Shown piece after piece: positions 20,389-28,994 of a stretch of DNA of 64,000 nucleotides (positions are counted from its first letter, which is position 1; the number at the start of each line of letters is the position of its first letter). The stretch lies in contig CADEFU010000011.1 of assembly GCA_902826695.1 (NCBI GenBank), forward strand, positions 62,001 through 126,000. Direction: 5' to 3'. Both the position numbers and the translations under genes were made by a program. The notes under the pieces are model-generated. The model was not told the DNA's origin. It was given only the letters and a program-made list of their open reading frames with translations, and did no database searches. The DNA is from an uncultured Alphaproteobacteria bacterium (GTDB lineage Bacteria > Pseudomonadota > Alphaproteobacteria > Micropepsales > Micropepsaceae).

Positions 20389-20780
20389 CGGACGCGCTTG
20401 GCCTCGCCGAAAAATTCTTCACCGCGATCGAACGCGGTGACATCGAAACGGTGAAGGCGATCTACGCCCCCGACGCCCGCATCTGGCACAGCCACGACCA
20501 GAAGGAGCAATCGGTCGAGGAGAACCTGCGCGTCCTCGCCTGGATCGCACATAACCTTAAGAACCACCGCTACCGTGTCCACCGCCGGGTCGCGATCCCA
20601 GGCGGCTTCCTACAGCAACACACCGCCGAAATGGACACGCCCGCCGGCCCGTTCTCCATGCCCGCCTGCATGGTTGTGGAGGTCAAAGACGGCCGAATCA
20701 CTAGGCTCGAGGAGTACTTAGACGGGGTCCGCGTCGCGGAGCTCAGCCGTATCTTTGCGGCGAATCGGCAACCCTCTTGA
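20385..20780 (+). CDS. Nuclear transport factor 2-like (SnoaL-type) protein
   Basis: 131 residues, overlapping cenR by 4 bp (ATGA). The cone-shaped NTF2 fold is suggested by LAEKFFTAIERGDIETVKAIYAPDARIWH, then YRVHRRVAIPGGFLQQHTAEM and a C-terminal VEVKDGRITRLEEYLDG. Such domains are ketosteroid-isomerase-like enzymes or ligand-binding folds; the substrate cannot be deduced. Coupling to cenR may be only positional. Confidence 0.8.
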   Translation: MTDALGLAEKFFTAIERGDIETVKAIYAPDARIWHSHDQKEQSVEENLRVLAWIAHNLKNHRYRVHRRVAIPGGFLQQHTAEMDTPAGPFSMPACMVVEVKDGRITRLEEYLDGVRVAELSRIFAANRQPS

Positions 20781-20804
20781 AACCAGGCAAAAGACCTATT
20801 ATAC
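20777..20804 (+). promoter_or_regulatory. Predicted sigma-70-type promoter of the small-membrane-protein/GIN operon
   Basis: TTGAAA (20777-20782) and TTATAC (20799-20804) are separated by 16 bp in a short AT-rich gap, about 40 bp before the 58-codon gene. The -35 box overlaps the stop of the preceding gene. Confidence 0.5.
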
Positions 20805-20842
20805 ACTTCACACTATAGTCTGATTACTTATGGGGGTCACCT

Positions 20843-21019
20843 ATGACCAGTCTTATCGCAAAGTTTGCGTTGGCAGCCGCCCTGGCCGTGGCCTCGGGAG
20901 TCGGACTCATTGGCCTATCGGGCCTCATCATCTTTGCGGACCTTAAGGCGCCTCAGCCGGCGTCGGTCCTGCAGACCCAACCGTTGAGCAGCGGCGCGTT
21001 GCCGTTCACAGGACGATAA
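20843..21019 (+). CDS. Small single-pass membrane protein, 58 residues
   Basis: An open frame from ATG at 20843 to TAA at 21017-21019, preceded by GGGGGT 6 bp upstream. The sequence starts MTSLIAKFALAAALAVASG, has a long hydrophobic stretch (residues about 5-32) and a short polar tail (ADLKAPQPASVLQTQPLSSG). It could be a membrane anchor or a secreted peptide with an uncleaved signal. It ends 2 bp before the GIN-domain gene, so the two form an operon with the promoter at 20777. I do not recognise a family. Confidence 0.6.
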   Translation: MTSLIAKFALAAALAVASGVGLIGLSGLIIFADLKAPQPASVLQTQPLSSGALPFTGR

Positions 21020-21021
21020 CC

Positions 21022-22086
21022 ATGAGCATCCTCGTAAAACTAACCGCCGCCAGCTTGGTTGTCGGCGCTGGTGGCCTCGTGTCCCTGACCCAGGTCCGCG
21101 GGCCTGCAGAAGTCCAAGCCCTCGCGTCGCTGACCGCGATGTTCGCATCCGGTCCGGCCGTTACCGCAAAGGGTGGCCCCGTTGATCAATCCTTCACGGT
21201 GCGTCGCGTCCGCTTGGATGATCTGGTCGCGCAGGTCGAACTCGTGACGGTGCCCCAAGCCGGCCCCGTGCGTGTTCAAGCTAGCGGCACCCCGGAGACA
21301 ATGAAGGAGTTCCATCTCCGGGTGGTTGGCGACGAACTGGTCGTGCGCCTCGACTCGGACGAACAGGAAGCCTGGTTCCCCTGGAACCTATTCAATCTTT
21401 GGTCCCGCGATCGCAAAGTCCAAGACTTGCGCGTCCGCGTCACCGCGCCCACCGGCACACCCTACGACATCGACGGCATGGTCGGTCATGTGAACGCCGG
21501 TGATCTCGACGCGCCATTGCGCCTTGATGGGCACGCCCTCGAAGCGCGCTTCGGCCGCGTGCAAAGCGCCAAGGTCGGCGTCGCAGGCTCTGGCCGGATC
21601 AATATCGGCGCCGTCAAAGAAGTGATCGAGATCGAAGTCGCGGGCTCCGGCAACATTTCGGCTGCCTCGGCCCAATCGGCTGAAATCGAAATCGCCGGCG
21701 GCGGTAACGTCTCCCTCGGTCCGCTCCAGGGCGGTGTCACCGCTGAAGTCGCCGGCTCGGGCGACATTCGTGTCGCGCGCGTCAACGGCCCCGTTGAAAT
21801 CGAAATCGCGGGCTCTGGCGGCATCCTGATCGAAGGTGGCCAGGCGACCGAATTCGGTGTCGTGATCGCAGGCTCCGGGGACGTGATGTTCAAAGGTCAT
21901 GCCGTGAACCCCAGGGTTGAAATCGCGGGCTCTGGCGATATCACCGTCGGCTCCTACTCCGGCAATCTCGATCAATCGATTGCGGGCTCTGGCGATTTCA
22001 AAGTCCTCGCGCAGGGCCAACCGGTGCCCCCGCAACCGGCGCCTCCCGCGCCGCCGCAGGCCCCGGCCAAACCGAACAAATTCTAG
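21022..22086 (+). CDS. Head GIN domain (DUF2807) beta-solenoid protein, exported
   Basis: 354 residues with an N-terminal hydrophobic segment (MSILVKLTAASLVVGAGGLVSL) that is probably a signal peptide or anchor. From residue about 180 on it consists of repeated coils of roughly 20 residues carrying an [IV]xGSG or AGSG turn: VAGSGRINIG, VAGSGNISAAS, IAGGGNVSLG, VAGSGDIRVA, IAGSGGILIEG, IAGSGDVMFKG, IAGSGDITVG and IAGSGDFKVL. This is the right-handed solenoid of GIN (DUF2807) domains. It ends in a Pro-Ala tail (PPQPAPPAPPQAPAKPNKF), perhaps a periplasmic spacer. Function is unknown. Confidence 0.85.
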   Translation: MSILVKLTAASLVVGAGGLVSLTQVRGPAEVQALASLTAMFASGPAVTAKGGPVDQSFTVRRVRLDDLVAQVELVTVPQAGPVRVQASGTPETMKEFHLRVVGDELVVRLDSDEQEAWFPWNLFNLWSRDRKVQDLRVRVTAPTGTPYDIDGMVGHVNAGDLDAPLRLDGHALEARFGRVQSAKVGVAGSGRINIGAVKEVIEIEVAGSGNISAASAQSAEIEIAGGGNVSLGPLQGGVTAEVAGSGDIRVARVNGPVEIEIAGSGGILIEGGQATEFGVVIAGSGDVMFKGHAVNPRVEIAGSGDITVGSYSGNLDQSIAGSGDFKVLAQGQPVPPQPAPPAPPQAPAKPNKF

Positions 22087-22093
22087 TGATTTC

Positions 22094-22124
22094 AAGGCGG
22101 TCCGGCCAAATGTCGGACCGCCTT
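22094..22124 (+). terminator. Hairpin after the GIN-domain gene
   Basis: AAGGCGGTCCG (22094-22104) pairs perfectly over 11 bp with CGGACCGCCTT (22114-22124) across a 9-nt loop, 8 bp after the stop codon. No U-tract follows, so it may stop transcription only partly or protect the mRNA end. Confidence 0.55.
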
Positions 22125-22185
22125 AAGCATCGCAGCCAGCGCAATTTCGGTAGCGTGTTGCCGCCCCGCGGGGTAACGTTTCCCT

Positions 22186-22569
22186 ATGGTTGGGGGCCTT
22201 CAAACCTTTCGCGAGTCGTTGCGGCATAGCACCCGCGTGCAGTCGCTCGTGTTCGCGCTGCTGGCCCTATTCGTCGTCCAGATCGCAACACTGCGCAGCC
22301 ACGTGCATGTGGAGGCGGCAGCTGCGGCGGTGGTCGAACTTGCGTCCGACGCATCGCTCCCGCCGGGCGGCAAGAAGCAACCAACTCACAACGAAGCCAA
22401 TTGCCCCCTTTGGCAAGCTTCGGGCGTCTGCGGTTCTATCCTTGTGCCGGTCGCGGTCACTGTCGCCGCGCCACCAACGGTACTCGTCCAAGCGCCAAGT
22501 GATCAGCGCACGATAGCTCCTGAACGCTTCGCCGCCGCATGGCGGAGCCGCGCACCACCACTTCTCTGA
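22186..22569 (+). CDS. DUF2946-like small exported protein upstream of a TonB receptor
   Basis: 127 residues. A signal-anchor-like segment (SLVFALLALFVVQIATLRSHVHV) precedes a short periplasmic part with H, CPLWQASGVCG and a C-terminal WRSRAPPLL. This layout resembles DUF2946-type proteins, which often precede TonB-dependent metal receptors. The two cysteines and several histidines could bind a metal. The gene ends 90 bp before the receptor and is probably co-transcribed with it. A shifted start a few codons in is possible. Confidence 0.6.
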   Translation: MVGGLQTFRESLRHSTRVQSLVFALLALFVVQIATLRSHVHVEAAAAAVVELASDASLPPGGKKQPTHNEANCPLWQASGVCGSILVPVAVTVAAPPTVLVQAPSDQRTIAPERFAAAWRSRAPPLL

Positions 22570-22659
22570 CGCGAAGCCTTAGCGGCTGGACGCTGTCGGC
22601 ACCGCGCGAGCGCGTGCTTGGAGCGTTCGCCAATATTCTCGTAAGTGTCGGAGTATCCT

Positions 22660-24657
22660 ATGTCACATCGCTACATTCGCGGTCTTGCGGCGACCGCCAT
22701 TCTTGCCGCCCTCCCTGCAGCAGCGCAGGACACAAAGCCTGAGACCGAAGCGCCCGTCGAAAAGGTCGTTGTCACGGCCTCCCCTCTGTCGAAGTCGCGC
22801 GACCAGTTCGCCACGCTTGTCGGCGTTGCCGGCCGTGACCAGCTCACACACGAGGGCGGGATGAACGTCGCCGACTCGCTGACGCAAATTCCAGGCGTGA
22901 ACACGACGGGCTTTGCGGCCGGCGCTGGACGGCCGGTCATTCGTGGGTTCGACGCGGCGCGCGTGCGCGTTCTTGAGAACGGCCTTGGCAGTTTCGACGT
23001 CTCCGACCTCAGCCCCGACCACGGCGTTCCGATTGATCCGCTCGCCCTTCAGCGCGTTGAAATCGTGCGCGGGCCGGCGACACTGCGCTATGGCAGCCAG
23101 GCGATCGGTGGCGTCGTGAATGCTCTCAATAGCCGCATACCGACGACACTGACCAACGGCCCGATCCGCGGCGACCTGCATTTCGCAGTCGGCTCAGTCG
23201 ACGGATCGTCCGAGATTGCCGGTCTGGCGGATGGGCACTTCGGGAACTTTGCCTGGCATCTGGACGGCGTGAAGCAAGATCGCGACTCGTACGACATTCC
23301 CATAGCGCCCGGAACGCTCGCGAACTCGCAGGCCGATGGTCTGGGATACTCGGCCGGCGGTTCTTTCATTGGCTCGTCGGGCTACATCGGCGGCGCCTAT
23401 GTTCGCTTCGAGAGCGAGTACGGCATCCCAGCCGAAGACGCGTTCATCGACATGGAGCAAGACAAGGGCCTGTTCGCCGCCGAATGGCGCAATCCATTTG
23501 CCGGCTTCACCGCGTTCCGCGTCAATGCCGGCATCTCGGACTACAAACATGACGAGGTCATCCCGGGCTCAGGCCCTGCTTCGACCTTTATCGACAAGCA
23601 GTACGAAATCCGCTCCGAACTGGTGGCGGGCGCTTTCGGGCCTTTCTCCGGTGCAGCGATTGGCGTGCAAGTTCAAAACCGCGAGTTCCAGGGCCTCGGC
23701 GAGGCCGAGGACTTCTTGCTCCCCTCGGTCACGGACTCGTTCGGCATCTTTGGCTTTGCTGAGGTCCCGCTCGGGGACAAGGTGACCCTTGAGTTCGGCG
23801 CGCGCTACGAAAGCGCGGAGATCGAGGGGACGCCGATTTCGGACGTCTTCACGACCCGGGAATTCGAGCCGGTCAGCGCAAGCGCCGGACTCTTGTTCGA
23901 AGCGACGCAGGATCTGAAGTTCGGCTTCACCGCAGCCTACTCCGAACGTGCCCCGAACCAAGTTGAACTCTACGCACGCGGCCCGCACGAAGCGACGGGT
24001 ACATTCGAAATCGGCGACCCGGCCTTTGACACCGAGAGGGCGCTGAACCTCGAAGCAAATGCGCGGCTGTCGCTACCCCGCGTGACGGCGGAGTTGACCG
24101 TCTTCCACACGTCCTTCGAAGGCTTCGTCTTCGGAAACGTGACGGGTGTAACGGTCGACGAATTCGGCGTGCCGGATCCGCTGGGCGATCTCAATGAGCT
24201 GCTCTACGTTCAGCGCGACGCCACCTTTACCGGCGGTGAGTTCCAGGCAGCGGTGCTGCTTGGTTCAGCGGCAGGCGGCGAAGTCAGCCTCGATTTGATG
24301 GCGGACGTCGTCCGGGCTGAGTTCGACGGGGGCGGAAACGTTCCGCGTATTCCGCCCGTTCGGCTCGGTGGTGGGCTGCGGTTCGAGGGACCAATCATCG
24401 ACGGCTACACGCGCCTGATGCATGCCTTTGATCAAGACGACATTGCCGCGAGTGAGACACCGACGGACGGCTATACGCGTCTCGATGCCGGGATCACGTG
24501 GCACGCGGCTGGACACGATGACGGCGGCCGGGTCGACGTCAGCTTGATTGGGCGCAATCTGACGGATGAGGAAATCCGCCACCACACCGCCTTCAACAAA
24601 GATGACGTGGTCATGCCCGGGCGTGACATACGGCTCGTTCTGAGCCTGCGGTACTAA
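22660..24657 (+). CDS. TonB-dependent receptor, ZnuD-like
   Basis: 665 residues from the ATG at 22660, with GGAG 8 bp upstream and a signal peptide MSHRYIRGLAATAILAALPAAAQ; a GTG 15 bp earlier is less likely. The plug domain has VEKVVVTASPLSKSRDQ (TonB-box region), VADSLTQIPGVNTTGF, GRPVIRGFDAARVRVLENGLGSFDVSDLSPDHGVPID and VEIVRGPATLRYGSQAIGGVVN. The barrel ends in RLVLSLRY. The plug phrase LSPDHGVPIDPL is like that of ZnuD zinc receptors, but the His-rich loops of ZnuD are missing, so the ligand is open. No Zur box was recognised upstream. Confidence 0.85.
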   Translation: MSHRYIRGLAATAILAALPAAAQDTKPETEAPVEKVVVTASPLSKSRDQFATLVGVAGRDQLTHEGGMNVADSLTQIPGVNTTGFAAGAGRPVIRGFDAARVRVLENGLGSFDVSDLSPDHGVPIDPLALQRVEIVRGPATLRYGSQAIGGVVNALNSRIPTTLTNGPIRGDLHFAVGSVDGSSEIAGLADGHFGNFAWHLDGVKQDRDSYDIPIAPGTLANSQADGLGYSAGGSFIGSSGYIGGAYVRFESEYGIPAEDAFIDMEQDKGLFAAEWRNPFAGFTAFRVNAGISDYKHDEVIPGSGPASTFIDKQYEIRSELVAGAFGPFSGAAIGVQVQNREFQGLGEAEDFLLPSVTDSFGIFGFAEVPLGDKVTLEFGARYESAEIEGTPISDVFTTREFEPVSASAGLLFEATQDLKFGFTAAYSERAPNQVELYARGPHEATGTFEIGDPAFDTERALNLEANARLSLPRVTAELTVFHTSFEGFVFGNVTGVTVDEFGVPDPLGDLNELLYVQRDATFTGGEFQAAVLLGSAAGGEVSLDLMADVVRAEFDGGGNVPRIPPVRLGGGLRFEGPIIDGYTRLMHAFDQDDIAASETPTDGYTRLDAGITWHAAGHDDGGRVDVSLIGRNLTDEEIRHHTAFNKDDVVMPGRDIRLVLSLRY

Positions 24658-24663
24658 CCGCGC

Positions 24664-25872
24664 CTACTCGTAGCGCAGGGCCTCGATCGGATCGAGGCCC
24701 GCCGCTCGCCTCGCCGGGAAGAAGCCGAAAACGATCCCGACCGCCGCCGAAAACGCGAACGCCACGACGACAACCCAAAGGCTCAGTACGAAGGGCACGC
24801 CGATCGCATAGGCAATGCCGGCCGACCCCGCAAGCCCGATGCCGGCACCGATCAGTCCGCCGACGCAAGACAGCAATACAGCCTCGATCAGGAACTGCAG
24901 CAGCACGTCGCGCTCCAGCGCGCCGATCGCAAGCCTGATTCCGATCTCGCGCGTGCGCTCTGTGACGGACACGAGCATGATGTTCATGATCCCGATCCCG
25001 CCGACCAGCAAACTGATAGCCGCCACCGCCGACAAGCCCGCCGTCAGGAGCGCGGCGGTTGAATCGACCAGGCTCGAAATCGACTGCAAATCGCGAATGA
25101 AGAAATTGTCCTGCTCGCCCACCCGGATGCGCCGCCGCTCACGGAAAAGGACGGCAATCGCCTCCTGTACGGGCTTCACCTGCGCGGCACTGACCGCCGA
25201 CAATTGAATCTGCTGGACGTTGTCGTTACCCGTCATCCGCCGTTGAACGGCCAGGATCGGCATCAAGATCGTGTCATCCTGGTCTTGCCCGAACGTCGAC
25301 TGACCCTTCGCGGCGAGAACGCCCACCACCTCGCACGAGGCCGTTTGCCCGAGGCGTATCGAAGCGCCGAGTGGGTTCTGCTGCCCGAAGAGCTCCTTGC
25401 GTGGAGTCTGCCCCAGGATGCAAACCGCCCGCCCTCCGCGCGCCTCGCTGTCGCTGAAGGGTCGCCCCATCGCGAGCCCCCATTCGCGCACGATCAGAAA
25501 CGCATTCGTTGTGCCGGTGATCGCGACTTGCCAGCTGTTCGAGGCGTACACGGCTTGTGTCTGTGTGATCGTGGACGGCGCAACCGCGAGCACGCCTTGG
25601 ACCTCACGCTCGATCGCATGCGCATCGTCCATCTTGAACGGCGTCTGCGGCGTGGCCGGCCCCGCGCGTTGCGGTGTGAATGGCACGACGAAGAGCAAGT
25701 TCCGCCCCATCGAGGCGATGTCCGCCGTCACTTTCATCGTGAGGCCCTGGCCCAGCGTCACGACGGTCACGACCGCGGCCACGCCCACAATGATCCCAAG
25801 CGTCGTCAGCAACGAGCGCAGCAAGTTAGCCCGAAGTTCGCGCCACGCAAGCTGGAGAGTTGTCCAAATCAT
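24664..25872 (-). CDS. MacB-type ABC transporter permease
   Basis: 402 residues. The N-terminal helix (LRANLLRSLLTTLGIIVGVAAVVTVVTLGQGL, residues 13-44) is followed by the large periplasmic MacB_PCD domain. Three C-terminal helices of the FtsX type come next (AVAAISLLVGGIGIMNIMLVSVTERTREIGIRLAIGA, then LIEAVLLSCVGGLIGAG and the last near 365-390). The ATPase is a separate gene, unlike E. coli MacB where it is fused. It acts with the ATPase and the MacA-like adaptor as a mechanotransmission exporter. It overlaps the ATPase gene by 4 bp. Confidence 0.92.
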   Translation of the reverse strand: MIWTTLQLAWRELRANLLRSLLTTLGIIVGVAAVVTVVTLGQGLTMKVTADIASMGRNLLFVVPFTPQRAGPATPQTPFKMDDAHAIEREVQGVLAVAPSTITQTQAVYASNSWQVAITGTTNAFLIVREWGLAMGRPFSDSEARGGRAVCILGQTPRKELFGQQNPLGASIRLGQTASCEVVGVLAAKGQSTFGQDQDDTILMPILAVQRRMTGNDNVQQIQLSAVSAAQVKPVQEAIAVLFRERRRIRVGEQDNFFIRDLQSISSLVDSTAALLTAGLSAVAAISLLVGGIGIMNIMLVSVTERTREIGIRLAIGALERDVLLQFLIEAVLLSCVGGLIGAGIGLAGSAGIAYAIGVPFVLSLWVVVVAFAFSAAVGIVFGFFPARRAAGLDPIEALRYE

Positions 25873-26576
25873 TCGGCCGCCTTTTGTGTCAGCGTGTCCG
25901 ACGCGATCTTCCCGTCGCGGAAGCGAATTTGCCGCTTCGCATAGGCTGCGATGTCTTCCTCGTGAGTGACCAGCACGATCGTCATTTGCCGCCGCTCGTT
26001 CAAATCGACCAGCAGCTTCATGATCTCGTGACTGCGCGATGAATCCAGATTGCCCGTCGGCTCGTCCGCGAAGATCACCGCGGGCTCCGTCACCAAGGCC
26101 CGCGCGATCGCCACACGCTGTTGTTGCCCGCCCGAAAGCTCCGACGACGTGTGATTGGCGCGGTCGCCGAGCCCCACCAGGTCCAACGCCTTCAACGCCT
26201 GCGTCCGCCGCGCCGCAGCCGGTTCGCCGCGATAGATCAAAGGCAGCTCGAGGTTCTCGCGTGCGGTGGTGCGTTTCAAGAGATTGAAGCCCTGAAAGAC
26301 AAAGCCGATGTAGTTGCGCCGCAGCAGTGCGCGCTGCGATCGGCTCAGCGTGCCGACGTCCACACCACGAAAGTAGTACTGTCCGCTCGTCGGCGTATCG
26401 AGACAGCCCAAGATGTTCATCGAGGTTGACTTGCCCGACCCCGACGGCCCCATGATCGCAACGAACTCGCCGTCGTCGATTTGCAAGCTCACGCCGTCAA
26501 GCGCGCGAACCTCTGTCTCGCCCTTGCCGTAGATCTTCGACACTTTGTCGAAGCGAATGAGCGGCGCCTGGGCCAT
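25869..26576 (-). CDS. MacB/LolD-type ABC transporter ATPase
   Basis: 235 residues with all ATPase motifs: Walker [10 protein letters not shown], a Q-loop in FVFQGFNLL, signature [15 protein letters not shown], Walker [13 protein letters not shown] and H-loop LVTHEED. The sequence is of the MacB/LolD/FtsE class that drives FtsX-like permeases. It begins 7 bp after the adaptor gene and overlaps the permease gene. Confidence 0.95.
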   Translation of the reverse strand: MAQAPLIRFDKVSKIYGKGETEVRALDGVSLQIDDGEFVAIMGPSGSGKSTSMNILGCLDTPTSGQYYFRGVDVGTLSRSQRALLRRNYIGFVFQGFNLLKRTTARENLELPLIYRGEPAAARRTQALKALDLVGLGDRANHTSSELSGGQQQRVAIARALVTEPAVIFADEPTGNLDSSRSHEIMKLLVDLNERRQMTIVLVTHEEDIAAYAKRQIRFRDGKIASDTLTQKAAE

Positions 26577-26583
26577 GGGATGC

Positions 26584-27804
26584 CTATTGGCCCCCGGTCG
26601 GACGCGCGATATCCAGAACGAATTCCTCGCCCGCCTTCACGTTGGTGCCGGTGATCTGTGTGCGGCGTCCATCGGTGATGCCCAGCGTCACATCGCGTGA
26701 TTCTGGCTCGCCCTTCGCGGACAGGGTCCAGACCTTGCCCTTGCCTGAAGCGATCGGGTCGGCCGGCGCTGTCGTTGCTTCGGGAATCATCCCCGCGGGT
26801 TCGTTCGGTTGCGGCGTGAAGCGTAGCGCCCCGTTCGGCACGCTGAGCACGTTCTCGGCCACTTTGACCGTGATGTCGGCTGTCGCCGTCATGCCGGGCT
26901 TAAGCAGACCCTTCTCGTTCTCGACGCTCAAGACGCCTTGATAGGTAACCACATTTTGAACCGTCCGCGCCGCATTGCGAAGTTCGACGATCTTCGCGTT
27001 GAAGGTCTGGGCGGGATAGGCATCGACCGTGAAGGTCGCCTGCTGTGCCATCGCGACCTCGCCGATATCCGCTTCGTCGATGTCGATCGTCAGCTCCAAC
27101 TTTTTGAGGTCGGACGCAATGATGAACAGTTCCGGCGTTTGGAACCCGGCCGTCACCGTTTGCCCGCGCTCGACCTTCCGGTCGAGCACGATGCCGTCGA
27201 TCGGCGACCGGATCACGGCCTTGGCGAGGTTTGCTTCCGTTTGATCGGCTTGTGCGCGCGCCGTATTCAGCGTCGCGCGCAGCGCGTTACGCGACGCAAG
27301 AGCCGCGTCGTAGACCGACTGTGATGCAAAGCCTTTGCTGCGCAGCGCAGTCGCCCGCCGCAAATCGTTCTCTGCCTTCGCGAGGTTCGCGTCGGCTTGG
27401 GCGACACTCGCACGTGCCTGCAGCGCGCGCGCCTTCAACTCGTCGGTGTTGATCCGCGCGATGATTTGGCCCTTGGTTACGCGACTGTTGAAATCGACGT
27501 AGATTTCGTCCATCCGCCCGGAGACTTCCGCGCCGACGATAATCTTGTCGATCGGCTGCAGCGTGCCCGTTGCCGTCACGATCGCTCGGATCGTTGCAAC
27601 CTCGGCCTTGCCTTTTACATATTCTGTCTTCTTCGCTGGCGACAGCGCCCACCACGCGACCAGGGCAATCGTCACCAGCACGAGTGCGATCACCCACCAC
27701 CGGCGCCACCAAACCTTGGACGCGCTCCCAACCCCAAGCGTCCGCTCGATGTCGCCCGGCGCGGTCACCCGCTGCGTACTCATGTCGTTCATTGCGCGCA
27801 CCAA
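26584..27804 (-). CDS. MacA-like periplasmic adaptor of a tripartite efflux system
   Basis: 406 residues. A short cytoplasmic leader and one membrane helix (RRWWVIALVLVTIALVAWWALSP, about 34-56) anchor a periplasmic adaptor with lipoyl half-motifs (VTATGTLQPIDKIIVGAEVSGRMDEIYVDFNSRVTKGQIIARINTDE), a coiled hairpin rich in Ala, Asn and Arg (ARASVAQADANLAKAENDLRRA) and a beta-barrel domain. It starts at GTG 27804 or at ATGs 12 or 21 bp in; the choice is uncertain. With the next two genes it makes a MacAB-like exporter needing an outer-membrane TolC partner not encoded here. The substrate is unknown. Confidence 0.92.
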   Translation of the reverse strand: MVRAMNDMSTQRVTAPGDIERTLGVGSASKVWWRRWWVIALVLVTIALVAWWALSPAKKTEYVKGKAEVATIRAIVTATGTLQPIDKIIVGAEVSGRMDEIYVDFNSRVTKGQIIARINTDELKARALQARASVAQADANLAKAENDLRRATALRSKGFASQSVYDAALASRNALRATLNTARAQADQTEANLAKAVIRSPIDGIVLDRKVERGQTVTAGFQTPELFIIASDLKKLELTIDIDEADIGEVAMAQQATFTVDAYPAQTFNAKIVELRNAARTVQNVVTYQGVLSVENEKGLLKPGMTATADITVKVAENVLSVPNGALRFTPQPNEPAGMIPEATTAPADPIASGKGKVWTLSAKGEPESRDVTLGITDGRRTQITGTNVKAGEEFVLDIARPTGGQ

Positions 27805-27893
27805 TTCCGAGCGAGTGCCCGGAGCCCCCTATATAGGAAAGCATGCACAGGGTTTAAACGCACGTTTGATTGAGCACCGACTTGAGCGCGTAG

Positions 27894-28994
27894 TTAATGA
27901 GAATAAGGGTCCACAGCGTCCCTAAGCCCGTCCCCGAGCACGTTGAACGCCAGGACCACCAGGACCACCGGGGCCAACGGGATCAGGAGCCACGGATAGA
28001 GCTCCACCGCGCTGATATTCTGCGCTTCGTTCAGAAGAACGCCCCAACTGACGATTGGTGCGCGCACGCCCAAACCTAGGAATGAAAGCGCCGTCTCACC
28101 CAAAATCATGCCCGGCACCGCTAGCGTAACGCTGGCAATCAGATGCCCTGAGAAGTTGGGAAGCATATGCCGGTACAGCACGCGCAGCTTGCTCGCCCCC
28201 AGCAGTTCCGCAGCGACCACATAGTCCTCTTCGCGCAGAGACAGCACCTTTGCCCGAACGGCCCGCGCCAGCCCAGGCCAATCGAGCAGCCCCAAGATCA
28301 GCGTAATGCCGAAATAGACCCAAAGCGGCGACCAAGTCGCGGGCAACGCGGCAGCCAGCGCCATCCAAAGCGGCAACTCCGGCAACGCCCGAAGCAGCTC
28401 GATCGCGCGCAGCACCGTTGCATCGACCCAGCCGCCCAAATACCCGGCAAGCCCACCAAGCAGGCAACCAAGCACAAAGCTAAGCGCGACACCGATCAAG
28501 CCGATCGTCAGCGAGATCCGCGCGCCGTACAGAACGCGGCTGAAGATGTCTCGACCCAATCGGTCCGTCCCGAAGAGATAAAGCCCCGTGCCGCCCTCGG
28601 CCGGGCAAAACAGGTGAAGCTTGGATTCGAACAAGCCCCAGAGCCGATAAGAGTCCCCGTCGCACATGAGTCTTAGCGGCTCGACCCGTGCCGTATCGGT
28701 TCCGTACGTCCGCCTAAACGTTTCGAGATCGACTTCCGATGTCATGGCATAGACGAACGGCGAGGTAAGCGAACCGTCCCGGAACACATGGATACTCGTC
28801 GGCGGCGCGTAGATCGCCTCGTTGTTCCGCGTCTCCGGATCGTAAGGCGCGATCAACTCGACGAACGGCATCAGCGCATAAAGGCCGACCAGGAACAGGA
28901 ACGAGAAAAACGCACCCTTGTGCCGCCACAGCCGGCCCAGGAACGTGGGCCGCGCGAACCTCGCAGCCGAAGGAACAGCCGCGCTATCGCTCAT
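27894..28994 (-). CDS. Oligopeptide-type ABC importer permease (OppC/YejE-like)
   Basis: 366 residues from the ATG at 28994 (MSDSAAVPSAARFARPTF), the start that overlaps the preceding permease gene by 11 bp. The first helix (FFSFLFLVGLYALMPFVELIAPYDP) is followed by an unusually long periplasmic segment of about 100 residues (to GTDRLGRDIFSRVLYGARISL), then five helices with the EAA-type loop (AAELLGASKLRVLYRHMLPN). It pairs with the OppB-like protein to form the channel. The insert is longer than in OppC of E. coli and recalls YejE. Confidence 0.9.
   Translation of the reverse strand: MSDSAAVPSAARFARPTFLGRLWRHKGAFFSFLFLVGLYALMPFVELIAPYDPETRNNEAIYAPPTSIHVFRDGSLTSPFVYAMTSEVDLETFRRTYGTDTARVEPLRLMCDGDSYRLWGLFESKLHLFCPAEGGTGLYLFGTDRLGRDIFSRVLYGARISLTIGLIGVALSFVLGCLLGGLAGYLGGWVDATVLRAIELLRALPELPLWMALAAALPATWSPLWVYFGITLILGLLDWPGLARAVRAKVLSLREEDYVVAAELLGASKLRVLYRHMLPNFSGHLIASVTLAVPGMILGETALSFLGLGVRAPIVSWGVLLNEAQNISAVELYPWLLIPLAPVVLVVLAFNVLGDGLRDAVDPYSH

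Noticed and set aside
22087..22185. Zur- or Fur-type operator before the TonB-receptor pair
   Set aside because: No palindrome of the expected type could be found; GTAACGTTTCCC alone is not enough.
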